Shown piece by piece: positions 1 through 6,935 of a stretch of 25,448 nucleotides of DNA. A program made the position numbers and the translations under genes. Below the pieces are notes generated by a model. It saw only the letters and a program-made list of their open reading frames with translations. It was not told the DNA's origin and ran no database searches. Each line of letters starts with the position of its first letter. Position 1 is the stretch's first letter. Source of the stretch: JAUQQI01 sp040289115 (GTDB lineage: Bacteria > Chloroflexota > Dehalococcoidia > JAUQQI01); NCBI GenBank assembly GCA_040289115.1, contig PSKS01000035.1:1-25448 (forward strand), read 5' to 3'.

Positions 1-69
1 GCACCGGTCCGTAACGGATATCCTCAGGTAAGTTATCCGCCGGTTAAAGGGGTCGATTAACATCCCCAT
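1..69 (-). CDS. moaA: GTP 3',8-cyclase MoaA, N-terminal fragment
   Basis: Only the first 23 codons are present; the gene runs off the left edge. Read on the minus strand from ATG at 69, the peptide contains RRITYLRISVTDRC, which is the well-known N-terminus of MoaA. The final Cys would be the first ligand of the CxxxCxxC radical-SAM [4Fe-4S] cluster. MoaA converts GTP to 3',8-cyclo-GTP, the first step of molybdenum cofactor synthesis in the cytoplasm. The start at 69 is preceded by GGGGAG with a 7-nt spacer, inside the end of rdgB; a second in-frame ATG lies at 63. Only one base separates the rdgB stop (71-73) from this ATG, so the two are probably co-transcribed. A molybdenum hydroxylase subunit is encoded at 7557-9920, so the cofactor would be needed in this genome. 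The identification rests on a short but diagnostic stretch. Confidence 0.85.
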   Translation of the reverse strand, partial: MGMLIDPFNRRITYLRISVTDRC

Positions 70-70
70 C

Positions 71-679
71 TTAAAACTCCCCCCGGCCGATCAGGTCGGC
101 CAGCAACTGGGCCAGGGCCCGGAAAGCCTTCCCCCGGTGGCTCAGCTGGTTTTTTTCTTCCGTGGAGAGCTCCGCCAAGGTTCGGCCCAGCTCCGGCACC
201 AGGAAGACCGGGTCGTAGCCGAAGCCGCCCTCGCCCCTGGGTTCGGGGGCGATTTCACCCCAGAGCTCCCCTGACCGGATCCAAACCCGGCCGTCGGGGG
301 TTGCCAGGGCGGCAACGCAGCGGAAGACGGCCCGCCGGTCCCGGGTCCCGGCCCGGCTAAGTTCCAAAAGCAGCTTTTCAAACCGCTCCTGGTCGGTGGC
401 CTCCTCGCCGGCGTAGCGGGCTGAGTGGACGCCGGGGGCGCCCCCCAGGGCCAGAACTTCCAGCCCCGAGTCGTCGGCGACGGCCGGTTTGCCGGCCATG
501 GCGGCGTAGGCTAGGGCCTTCAACACCGCATTCTCCTCAAAGGTCTCCCCGGTCTCCCGGACGGCGGCCCGGATGCCGAGTTCGGCCGGGACCTTTAAGC
601 AGAGGGGCAAGCCAGCAAGGATGGCCCGAACCTCCCGGACCTTTCCGGGGTTGTTGGTTGCCAGGACGACGGTCTTCAC
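71..679 (-). CDS. rdgB: Non-canonical purine NTP pyrophosphatase (RdgB/HAM1)
   Basis: A 202-residue protein of typical RdgB/HAM1 length. It hydrolyses ITP, dITP and XTP to the monophosphates and pyrophosphate, keeping deaminated purines out of DNA and RNA. Visible motifs are the nucleotide-binding TNNPGK (residues 8-13), the ADDSGLEV segment with the catalytic Asp (about 68-75), GGFGYDP (151-157) and the C-terminal SHR (180-182). The start is GTG at 677-679. It cannot be moved far downstream because strand beta-1 and TNNPGK begin at once. There is no clear Shine-Dalgarno site. A TATAAT box at 691-696 lies only 11 nt upstream of the start, so the transcript leader may be almost absent. moaA follows by one base. 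Confidence 0.95.
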   Translation of the reverse strand: MKTVVLATNNPGKVREVRAILAGLPLCLKVPAELGIRAAVRETGETFEENAVLKALAYAAMAGKPAVADDSGLEVLALGGAPGVHSARYAGEEATDQERFEKLLLELSRAGTRDRRAVFRCVAALATPDGRVWIRSGELWGEIAPEPRGEGGFGYDPVFLVPELGRTLAELSTEEKNQLSHRGKAFRALAQLLADLIGRGEF

Positions 680-690
680 CCCCCACCACC

Positions 691-720
691 ATTATATGTG
701 TCCCCCTAGGGTCTTGACAA
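691..720 (-). promoter_or_regulatory. Predicted sigma70-type promoter for rdgB-moaA
   Basis: On the minus strand TTGTCA (720-715) is followed by an 18-nt spacer and TATAAT (696-691). The expected transcription start is near 684, giving a leader of only about five bases before the GTG at 679. Its -35 box overlaps the -35 box of the opposing liv promoter. Prediction from consensus only. Confidence 0.5.
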
Positions 721-744
721 AAGCCGCCGGGGGCAAAATATAAT
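714..744 (+). promoter_or_regulatory. Predicted sigma70-type promoter for the liv operon
   Basis: TTGACA (714-719), a perfect -35 hexamer, is followed after 19 nt by TATAAT (739-744), a perfect -10. The spacer is about two bases longer than ideal. The leader to livG at 801 would be about 50 nt and carries the AGAGG ribosome site (791-795). The AT-rich box stands out against very GC-rich surroundings. Confidence 0.55.
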
Positions 745-800
745 TAATCTGCTATTTCTCGCCCGTTTTCGCCGCCCGGCGGGAAATCCCAGAGGACGGC

Positions 801-1583
801 ATGGCCGTTACCGAATCGCTTTTAGAAGTTGAAGACGTCCACCTGAGTTTCGGCGGGGTCCGGGCCCTCGATGGGGTGAGTCTTTCGGTCCGCCGGGGTG
901 AAATCTTCGGCCTCATCGGACCCAACGGGGCCGGCAAAAGCACCCTTTTTAACTGCATAAGCCGCCTTTATACCCCCGACCGGGGGGATATCCGGCTGGA
1001 GGGCCGAAGTCTGCTCAGGCTTCCGCCCCACGCCATACCGGCCCTGGGCATCGGCCGAACCTTTCAGAATGTGGAGCTTTTTAAGAGCATGACCGTCCTG
1101 GAAAACCTGCTGGTCGGCCAGCACCTGAGCTTAACCTACCCCCTCTGGTCGGCGTTCCTCGGCCTGCCGGATGCCAGCCGCCAGGAGCGGTTGGCCCGGG
1201 AGCGGGCGGTGGAAGTGGCCCGGCTGCTCGGGATTACCCGGTTTCTGCCGATGCCGGCGGCCGCCCTGCCCCTGGGGGTGCAGAAGCGGGTGGAGTTGGG
1301 CCGGGCCCTGGTGGGGCGGCCCAAGCTCCTGCTGCTGGACGAGCCGGCGGGCGGACTGAACCCCGCCGAGGTGGCCGAGCTGGCCGAGCTTATCCGGCAG
1401 ATTCGAGAGCTGGGAACCACCCTGGTCGTCGTGGAGCACCACATTGGGCTGGTGATGCAGGTTTGCGAGCGGATTGCGGTGCTCGACTTCGGCCGGAAAA
1501 TCGCCGAAGGTCCCCCCGAGGAGGTCCAGAACGACCCCCGGGTTATCGAGGCCTATTTGGGGGAAGAAGAGGAGATTGCTTAG
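801..1583 (+). CDS. livG: Branched-chain amino acid-type ABC transporter ATPase LivG
   Basis: A 260-residue ABC ATPase, the first of two that power the Liv (HAAT family) importer at the inner face of the membrane. Walker A is GPNGAGKS (40-47), Walker B LLLLDE (176-181), and the switch His is H213 in VVEHH. LivG rather than LivF is indicated by the GRTFQN segment, the long insertion after the Q-loop and the family-typical ending (IAVLDFGRKIAEGPPEEV, then IEAYLGEE). The ABC signature is LPLGVQ (156-161) instead of LSGGQ or the LSYGQQ common in LivG. The start ATG has AGAGG five bases upstream. It is the first gene of livGFHMK; its end overlaps the likely livF start by eight bases, implying translational coupling. 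The substrate could be an amino acid, amide or other small acid. Confidence 0.93.
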   Translation: MAVTESLLEVEDVHLSFGGVRALDGVSLSVRRGEIFGLIGPNGAGKSTLFNCISRLYTPDRGDIRLEGRSLLRLPPHAIPALGIGRTFQNVELFKSMTVLENLLVGQHLSLTYPLWSAFLGLPDASRQERLARERAVEVARLLGITRFLPMPAAALPLGVQKRVELGRALVGRPKLLLLDEPAGGLNPAEVAELAELIRQIRELGTTLVVVEHHIGLVMQVCERIAVLDFGRKIAEGPPEEVQNDPRVIEAYLGEEEEIA

Positions 1584-2280
1584 GCTCGAAGGGGTAAGCG
1601 CCGGCTACGGCCGCATTCAGGTACTCCGGGATGTTTCGCTGGAGGTGTCGGCGGGGAGCATTGTGGCCCTGCTTGGGGCCAACGGGGCCGGTAAAACTAC
1701 CACCCTGCGGGTGATATCGGGCCTCATCCGGCCGCTGAGCGGGGCCGTCTATTTCGACGACCGCCGGATTGACCGGCTCCCGCCGGAAGCCATCGTCCGG
1801 CTGGGGGTGGCTCATGTACCCGAGGGCCGGCAGGTTTTCGCCGAGCTGACGGTGGGCGAAAACCTGATTCTCGGGGCATACTGCCGGCGGGACCGGCGTC
1901 GGATCCCGGCCGACCTGGAGCGGGTTTTTGAACTCTTTCCGGTGCTTCGGGAGCGGCGAAAACAGCTGGCCGGCACGTTAAGCGGGGGCGAACAGCAGAT
2001 GCTGGCCATCGGCCGGGCCCTTATGGCCCGCCCCCGGCTCTTACTGCTCGATGAGCCGTCCCTCGGCCTTGCGCCCATGGTGGTTCGGGAGATCTTCCGA
2101 ACCATCCGGCAGATAAACGCCGACGGCACCACTGTGCTGCTGGTGGAGCAGGACGCCAACCTGGCCTTGCAGGTGGCCCACGCGGCCTACGTGCTTCAGA
2201 CGGGGCAGGTGGTGCTGGCGGGCCCGGCCGCCGAACTTCGACGAAACGAGGCCATTCGAAAGTCCTACCTGGGGTACTGA
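1576..2280 (+). CDS. livF: Branched-chain amino acid-type ABC transporter ATPase LivF
   Basis: A 234-residue second ATPase of the Liv importer. Walker A is GANGAGKT (34-41), the Q-loop region VPEGRQVFAELTVGENL is characteristic of LivF, the signature is LSGGEQ (135-140), Walker B LLLLDE (155-160), and VEQD (190-193) has the Gln usual for LivF at the switch position. I chose the TTG at 1576 because it gives exactly the normal LivF start (MLRLEGVSAGYG) and length. The open frame extends back to an ATG at 1474, but that would add 34 arginine- and serine-rich residues overlapping livG out of frame. AGGAG lies immediately before the TTG, closer than ideal, so initiation probably depends on ribosomes finishing livG. 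livH begins two bases after its stop. Confidence 0.93.
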   Translation: MLRLEGVSAGYGRIQVLRDVSLEVSAGSIVALLGANGAGKTTTLRVISGLIRPLSGAVYFDDRRIDRLPPEAIVRLGVAHVPEGRQVFAELTVGENLILGAYCRRDRRRIPADLERVFELFPVLRERRKQLAGTLSGGEQQMLAIGRALMARPRLLLLDEPSLGLAPMVVREIFRTIRQINADGTTVLLVEQDANLALQVAHAAYVLQTGQVVLAGPAAELRRNEAIRKSYLGY

Positions 2281-2282
2281 CC

Positions 2283-3173
2283 GTGACGGAAGGACAACTG
2301 TTAAGCCTGGCCCAGCAGGTAGTGAGCGGCCTGAGCGCCGGAAGTATCTACGCCTTGCTGGCCCTCGCCCTGGTGCTGATTTATCAGTCGACCGATGTGG
2401 TCAATTTCGCCCAGGGCGAAATGGCCATGTTTACGACCTTTATCGCCTACACCCTCCTCACCTGGTACGGGGTGCCCTTCCTGCCGGCAGTGGCCCTGAC
2501 CCTGGTCTTCGCCTTCCTGTTGGGCTACCTGGTCGAGCGGGTGGTGGTCCGGCCGGTGGAAGAGGCGCCGGTCCTGAGTGTGGTCATCGTTACCCTGGGC
2601 CTCTATAGCATCTTCAACAGTGTTGCCGGCTGGGTCTGGGGCTACGTGCCCAAGGGGTTCCCAAGCCCCATCTCCGGGGGGACCGTTTGGTTCCTGGGGC
2701 TTACGGTGGGACTCCTGGACCTGTGGATTTTAGGATGCGGACTGGTTATCATGGTGTTGCTCCACCTATTTCTGCGGCGGACCACCCTTGGGACGGCCAT
2801 GCGGGCCGTCGCCCACAACCGGACCGCCGCCCGACTGGTGGGGATCCCGGTGGGCCGGATGCTTAGCCTTGGGTGGGGGTTTTCGGCAATGCTGGGGGCC
2901 ATCGCCGGGATGCTGGCGGCCCCGAAGATCTTCCTGGAGCCGAACATGATGGCTGGGGTGCTCCTTTATGCCTTCGCCGGGGCGGTGCTGGGTGGCCTCA
3001 GCAGCCCCTTCGGGGCCATCGCCGGCGGGCTGCTGGTGGGGGTTATCGAAAACCTACTGGGGGCGCTGGTGGCAACGGAGCTTAAGTCCGGGCTGGCATT
3101 TTTCATGATCTTGGCCGTGCTGGTTGTCCGGCCCCAGGGCCTCTTCGGAACTGTCCACCGGAGGAAGGTTTAG
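2283..3173 (+). CDS. livH: Branched-chain amino acid-type ABC permease LivH
   Basis: A 296-residue integral membrane permease with about eight hydrophobic segments. Family hallmarks include the N-terminal QQVVSGLSAGSIYALLAL, the VVNFAQGEMAMF motif near residues 40-50, the cytoplasmic coupling loop TTLGTAMRAVAHNRTAARLVGI, and the C-terminal FAGAVLGGLSSPFGAIAGGL. It forms the membrane channel with LivM and docks onto LivG/LivF. The start is GTG at 2283, two bases after livF, with no strong ribosome site of its own (only GGGG a few bases upstream), so coupling to livF is likely. No truncation or frameshift is apparent. Confidence 0.93.
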   Translation: MTEGQLLSLAQQVVSGLSAGSIYALLALALVLIYQSTDVVNFAQGEMAMFTTFIAYTLLTWYGVPFLPAVALTLVFAFLLGYLVERVVVRPVEEAPVLSVVIVTLGLYSIFNSVAGWVWGYVPKGFPSPISGGTVWFLGLTVGLLDLWILGCGLVIMVLLHLFLRRTTLGTAMRAVAHNRTAARLVGIPVGRMLSLGWGFSAMLGAIAGMLAAPKIFLEPNMMAGVLLYAFAGAVLGGLSSPFGAIAGGLLVGVIENLLGALVATELKSGLAFFMILAVLVVRPQGLFGTVHRRKV

Positions 3174-3177
3174 CCCC

Positions 3178-4218
3178 ATGGTCGGCCGCATCCTCCTGAC
3201 CGTTCTGGTTATATGCTTGCTTACGGCACCCCTTTTTATAAACCAGTTTGCCAACTTTGTCCTGAGCCGGATGGCCATCTATACGGTGGTTGCCCTGGGG
3301 CTCAACCTGCTCACCGGCTATTCGGGACAGATCTCCCTCGGCCACGGGGCGTTTTTCGCCATCGGGGCCTACGGGGCCGCCATCGTCGCCAACCGGTTAG
3401 GTCTGCCGTGGCCCTTGTGCATCCTTACCGGCGGGCTGGCGGCCGGCCTTGCCGGGTACCTGCTGGGCTGGCCTTCCCTGCGGCTTACCGGCCCGTATCT
3501 GGCCATTGCAACCCTGGCCCTGGCCGTGGCCGTGCCCCAGGCCCTCCTTAAATTCGAGGACCTGACGGGTGGGGTCCAGGGCCTTAAGCTTTCCCAGCCC
3601 CAGCCCCCGCTTGGCCTCGGCCTGGCCCAGGACCAGTGGCTGGCCTACATCTGCCTGGTGACGGCCATGATTATGGTCTGGCTTACCGTTAATCTGGTAC
3701 GCAGCCGCATTGGCCGGGCCCTCATTGCCCTGCGGGATAGCGAGATTGCGGCCCAGGCGGTTGGGGTGAGCCTGGCCCGGTTTAAAACCTTAGCTTTCGC
3801 TACCAGCGCCTTTTACACCGGTCTGGCCGGGGGCCTTCTGGCCTACCTGCTGGGCTACATCGCCCCGGATGCCTTCACCCTGGTGGTCTCCATTGAGTTC
3901 CTGACAATGGTGGTCATCGGGGGCCTGGCCTCGGTGGCCGGGTCCATAATCGGGGCGGCCATCATCGTGGTCCTGCCCCTCCTCTCCTCGAACCTTACGG
4001 ATTACCTGGCCCGACTGCTTAACTTGGTGGGCCTTTCGGCTATTGGGGCCACTACCAAGGGCCTTATTTGGGCCATTTACGGCGTAATACTAATCCTAGT
4101 AATGGTCTTTTTGCCGGGTGGACTCGTTAGCCTGTATCATAAGGCGAAGAACTTGTGGGCCAGGACCGGGCCAGTAAAAAAGGCTGGGGCCGGAGACCGG
4201 CCGGGGGAAAGGGGGTGA
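3178..4218 (+). CDS. livM: Branched-chain amino acid-type ABC permease LivM
   Basis: A 346-residue permease with about nine hydrophobic segments. It shows the LivM signatures NLLTGYSGQISLGHGAFFAIGAYG split over helices 2-3, the coupling loop GRALIALRDSEIAAQAVGVS, and EFLTMVVIGGLASVAGSIIGA near the C-terminus. I chose ATG at 3178 because a strong GGAGGAAGG site (3160-3168) lies nine bases upstream; the open frame begins earlier at 3124, inside livH. The C-terminus ends in a basic, glycine-rich cytoplasmic tail. A 65-nt spacer separates it from livK. It is the partner of LivH in the same transporter. Confidence 0.93.
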   Translation: MVGRILLTVLVICLLTAPLFINQFANFVLSRMAIYTVVALGLNLLTGYSGQISLGHGAFFAIGAYGAAIVANRLGLPWPLCILTGGLAAGLAGYLLGWPSLRLTGPYLAIATLALAVAVPQALLKFEDLTGGVQGLKLSQPQPPLGLGLAQDQWLAYICLVTAMIMVWLTVNLVRSRIGRALIALRDSEIAAQAVGVSLARFKTLAFATSAFYTGLAGGLLAYLLGYIAPDAFTLVVSIEFLTMVVIGGLASVAGSIIGAAIIVVLPLLSSNLTDYLARLLNLVGLSAIGATTKGLIWAIYGVILILVMVFLPGGLVSLYHKAKNLWARTGPVKKAGAGDRPGERG

Positions 4219-4283
4219 AATCCGGCCAGGACCTAAAGCCTAAACTTAACGGGCAGCAGATTCGGTGAAAGGAGGTCGGTTTC

Positions 4284-5504
4284 ATGGGTCAGGCTGTTTG
4301 GAAAGTCGTTGCGTTCCTGGTGAGCCTCGGGCTGGTTCTGGTGGCCTGTCGGGAGGCGCCCACCGGAGCACCGGCCCCGGCCGGGCAGCAGGCTCCCCGG
4401 GTTACCGAAGTTGGCGTAACGGACGACAGCATCCTGCTGGGAACCCACCAGCCCATGAGCGGTCCGGCAGCCAGTTACTCGGTTATCCCCCGGGGCTCCG
4501 AAGTTTACTTTAAGTACATAAATGACCAGGGCGGGGTGAACGGGCGGAAGATCATCTACAAAATTGAAGATGACGGCTACCAGCCGCCCCGGACCGTCGA
4601 GGTGGTTAAGAAGCTGGTGGAACAGGATAAGGTCTTCGCCATCTTCAACGGTCTGGGCACCCCAACCCACAGCCAGGTCTTCGAGTGGCTAAACGAGAAC
4701 AAGATCCCAGACATGTACATCGCCTCGGGGGCCACCAAGTGGACCGAACCCGTCCGCCGCTACGTCTTCGCTTTCCAGCCCGACTACCGGGTTGAAGGGA
4801 CATTGCTAGCCCGGTATGCCATCCAGAACCTGCCCGGTAAGAAGGCCGGCATCTTCTATCAGAACGACGACTTCGGCAAGGACGGGGCCAGGTGGTTCGA
4901 AGAGACCCTTAAAAAGGCCAACTACCCGATAGTTGCCCGGGAGAGTTTCGAGGTTACGGCCACCGACTTCTCCTCGCAGATCATCAAGCTTCGGGATGCC
5001 AGGGCCGAGGTGGTGCTCCTCTTCTGCGTGCCCAGGCCATGCGCCCTCTTCTTGAAGCAGGCCGAACAGCTCGGCTATAAAGCCGCCTTCCTGATGACCG
5101 CCGTCTCCAACGACCCCGAAATGTTCAACACCGCCGGGCCGTCGGCCATGGAAGGGGTTATCACCCTGGGCTGGCTGCCTACCTTAGATGACACCAGCAA
5201 CCCCCGCATTCGCCAGCACCACGAGCTCCTGCAGAAGTATGCCCCGGGCCTCCAGCCGCAGAACTTCACCGTCTATGGTCAAGCAGCGGCCGAGATCATG
5301 GTCGAGACCTTGCGGCGGGCCGGCCGTGACCTGACCCGGGAAAAGCTCATCGAGGCGGCCGAAAGCATCAAAGACTGGAAGGACAACATTGCCGGGGTCG
5401 CCGTCACCATGGGGCCCAACGACCACCGACCCTTCAAGGCGATGCGCTACATGAAGTTCACCGGCGGCAACATCATCTTCATCTCCGACTACCAGTACGA
5501 GTAA
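4284..5504 (+). CDS. livK: Liv-type ABC transporter substrate-binding lipoprotein
   Basis: A 406-residue periplasmic-binding-protein type I receptor. It has a short basic N-terminus, a hydrophobic stretch and a lipobox ending LVAC with Cys22 as the predicted lipidated residue, followed by a Pro/Ala-rich linker. The mature part begins with EVGVTDDSILLGTHQPMSGP, typical of the branched-chain amino acid, amide and aromatic-acid receptor group, and continues with GGVNGRKI and VVKKLVEQDKVFAIFNGLGT. It would capture the substrate outside the membrane and deliver it to LivHM. The ribosome site AAAGGAGGT (4268-4276, spacer 7) is the strongest in the operon, fitting the high dosage usual for binding proteins. 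Substrate specificity cannot be read from the sequence. A hairpin terminator follows. Confidence 0.93.
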   Translation: MGQAVWKVVAFLVSLGLVLVACREAPTGAPAPAGQQAPRVTEVGVTDDSILLGTHQPMSGPAASYSVIPRGSEVYFKYINDQGGVNGRKIIYKIEDDGYQPPRTVEVVKKLVEQDKVFAIFNGLGTPTHSQVFEWLNENKIPDMYIASGATKWTEPVRRYVFAFQPDYRVEGTLLARYAIQNLPGKKAGIFYQNDDFGKDGARWFEETLKKANYPIVARESFEVTATDFSSQIIKLRDARAEVVLLFCVPRPCALFLKQAEQLGYKAAFLMTAVSNDPEMFNTAGPSAMEGVITLGWLPTLDDTSNPRIRQHHELLQKYAPGLQPQNFTVYGQAAAEIMVETLRRAGRDLTREKLIEAAESIKDWKDNIAGVAVTMGPNDHRPFKAMRYMKFTGGNIIFISDYQYE

Positions 5505-5522
5505 AGTCTAAAACAGAACCTT

Positions 5523-5558
5523 CCGGCCGGGACGGCCAGCGGCGGCCGTCCCGGCCGG
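5523..5558. terminator. Hairpin between convergent livK and dedA
   Basis: A perfect 15-bp stem (5523-5537 pairing with 5544-5558) closes a six-base loop, AGCGGC. It sits between the livK stop and the stop of the opposing DedA gene at 5561. There is only a poor T tract (CCTTAATCTT) on the plus side; on the minus side AAGGTTCTGTTTT follows. It probably acts as a bidirectional, weakly intrinsic terminator. Confidence 0.7.
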
Positions 5559-5560
5559 CC

Positions 5561-6217
5561 TTAATCTTCCTCGGGGACCGAGAGGGGGGCGGCCCGGTAC
5601 TCCTGGAGGCGCCTGCGGACGAAGAGGATAACCAGCACCAGCAGGCCGATGATTATGGGAATATCCAGGGGCCGCATCACGGCCCGGATGGACTCCCAGT
5701 GCTCCCCCAGGAGGTACCCGGCGTAGGCGAGACCCACCGACCAGGGGAAAGACCCGACAAAGGACAGGACGATAAAGATGGGAAAGTTCATCCGGGCGAT
5801 GCCGGCCGGGAAGCTGATAAAAGTCCGGACCACCGGCAGGAGCCGGGAGAAGAAGACGGCCCAGGCCCCGTATCTGGCAAACCAACGCTCGGCCAGCTCC
5901 AGGTCGCGACGGCTGACCAAAACCCAGCGGCCGTATCGCTCTAAAAAGGGCCGGCCGCCGGCGGCCCCCACCCAGTAGGCCACCGCCGACCCGAGGGCGT
6001 TGCCGGCCGCCCCGGCCAGCCCGGCCAGCAGCAGGTATTCCGGACCCAAGCCCGGCTTCTGGATGAGCATCCAGCCTGCCAGTGGCATGATAAGCTCGGA
6101 TGGCAGGGGAATGCAGGCGCTTTCGACGGCCATCAGGACGGCCACGCCGTACCAGCCGATGGCCTGATAGACCTGCGCAATCCAGGCCAGGATTAAGGCT
6201 TCGACCTCGGCAACCAC
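5561..6217 (-). CDS. DedA family membrane protein (VTT domain)
   Basis: A 218-residue DedA/SNARE-associated family protein of normal size. Members are polytopic and linked to undecaprenyl-phosphate or phospholipid recycling and membrane-potential homeostasis. Visible features are the N-terminal re-entrant segment with VESACIPLPSE (31-41), the GxxxG-rich segment with NALGSAVAYWVGAAGGRP (73-90), and the conserved SRLLPVVRTFISFPAGIARM (124-143) with its essential-type arginines (125, 131) and PAG motif. The start is GTG at 6217. No clear ribosome site exists, and TATAGT lies at 6226-6231, only eight bases upstream, so the transcript may be leaderless. It is convergent with livK and divergent from the acetyltransferase gene. 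If it recycles undecaprenyl phosphate it could serve the glycan locus to the right, but nothing links them directly. Confidence 0.9.
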   Translation of the reverse strand: MVAEVEALILAWIAQVYQAIGWYGVAVLMAVESACIPLPSELIMPLAGWMLIQKPGLGPEYLLLAGLAGAAGNALGSAVAYWVGAAGGRPFLERYGRWVLVSRRDLELAERWFARYGAWAVFFSRLLPVVRTFISFPAGIARMNFPIFIVLSFVGSFPWSVGLAYAGYLLGEHWESIRAVMRPLDIPIIIGLLVLVILFVRRRLQEYRAAPLSVPEED

Positions 6218-6225
6218 CGGCCCAA

Positions 6226-6231
6226 ACTATA
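6226..6231 (-). promoter_or_regulatory. Predicted -10 element for the DedA gene
   Basis: TATAGT on the minus strand, eight bases upstream of the GTG start, in otherwise GC-rich DNA. No good -35 hexamer is seen at 16-18 nt; the position is occupied by the palindrome at 6233-6252. This placement fits a leaderless or nearly leaderless transcript. Consensus match only. Confidence 0.35.
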
Positions 6232-6232
6232 C

Positions 6233-6252
6233 CAGGAACCGGCCGGTTCCTG
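6233..6252. repeat. Perfect 20-bp palindrome, candidate operator
   Basis: CAGGAACCGGCCGGTTCCTG reads identically on both strands. It lies between the divergent DedA and acetyltransferase genes and begins one base beyond the DedA -10 element, where a bound dimeric regulator would block RNA polymerase. Short GGCC palindromes are common background here, but a perfect 20-mer in a promoter region is not. No neighbouring regulator gene is present. Confidence 0.45.
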
Positions 6253-6323
6253 CCAGCGGAACGGCCTTTTTGGCCAGCCTGGGCCGGAAGGCAATTAAAA
6301 TTGAGGTGGGACGCTACACCAGA

Positions 6324-6935
6324 ATGGGGATGGCCTCGGAGTCCGTCGGCCCGACCATCGGGTCCTTATACACCTGGTGGCGGGGCGACCCGCTGGTTTT
6401 ACTGCCGCCTCTAGGCGGCCTTACCATTGGGGAGACCTCCGACCCGAGGGTCCTCGAGCCCCTTACGGGCCTGAGGGCGGCCGACCTGGAGGACCGGTTT
6501 TCTGCCGGCCACCGGGCCTATGTGGCCTGGCTGGACGGTCGGCCGGTGGCTTACGGGTGGGTGGCCACTGCCCGGGCCGAAATCGGCGAGCTGGGGCTGA
6601 CCTTCGAAGTTCCCTTGGCCAACCGCTACCTTTGGGACTTTATCACCCTCCCCCCGTGGCGGGGCCTCGGCATCTACCCCCGCCTCCTTCAGGCGATTCT
6701 TCATCTCGAGGAGGCGGCCGAAAGGTTCTGGGTCGGCCACGACGCCCCCAACCTCCCATCCCGCCGGGGAATCTTAAAGGCCGGCTTTCAGGAGGTGGGT
6801 CGGGTCCACCGGACCGTCGGGGGCGAGCTCGTCCTGGTGCCCACCGGTTCCCTTGAAAGGGCGCTGGCAGCCGCCCACCTGCTGGGAATCTGGCTCCCAG
6901 CCGGTCCGGTCGAGGGCCTAACCGGCGGCACCTAG
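6324..6935 (+). CDS. GNAT-like N-acetyltransferase
   Basis: A protein of about 203 residues with GNAT features: strands resembling AYVAWLDGRPVAYGWVA, then LWDFITLPPWRGLGIYPRLL, the acetyl-CoA pyrophosphate-binding turn, and NLPSRRGILKAGFQEVG, the usual motif B region. In the R-x-x-G-x-G/A turn the last position is Tyr (RGLGIY), a variation seen in some GNAT groups. The target amine is unknown. The start is uncertain: ATG at 6324 has GAGGTGGG (6303-6310) 13 bases upstream; GTG at 6306 and TTG at 6270 are in-frame alternatives that would add 6 or 18 residues. The last 18 bases overlap the end of the convergent PAS gene. It stands alone in its direction, divergent from the DedA gene. Confidence 0.75.
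   Translation: MGMASESVGPTIGSLYTWWRGDPLVLLPPLGGLTIGETSDPRVLEPLTGLRAADLEDRFSAGHRAYVAWLDGRPVAYGWVATARAEIGELGLTFEVPLANRYLWDFITLPPWRGLGIYPRLLQAILHLEEAAERFWVGHDAPNLPSRRGILKAGFQEVGRVHRTVGGELVLVPTGSLERALAAAHLLGIWLPAGPVEGLTGGT

Noticed and set aside
1474..1575. Upstream extension of livF to an ATG at 1474
   Set aside because: It would add 34 Arg/Ser/Pro-rich residues overlapping livG; TTG at 1576 gives the normal family start.
3124..3177. Earlier start for livM inside livH
   Set aside because: ATG at 3178 has a near-ideal GGAGGAAGG site, and the extension lacks a hydrophobic character.
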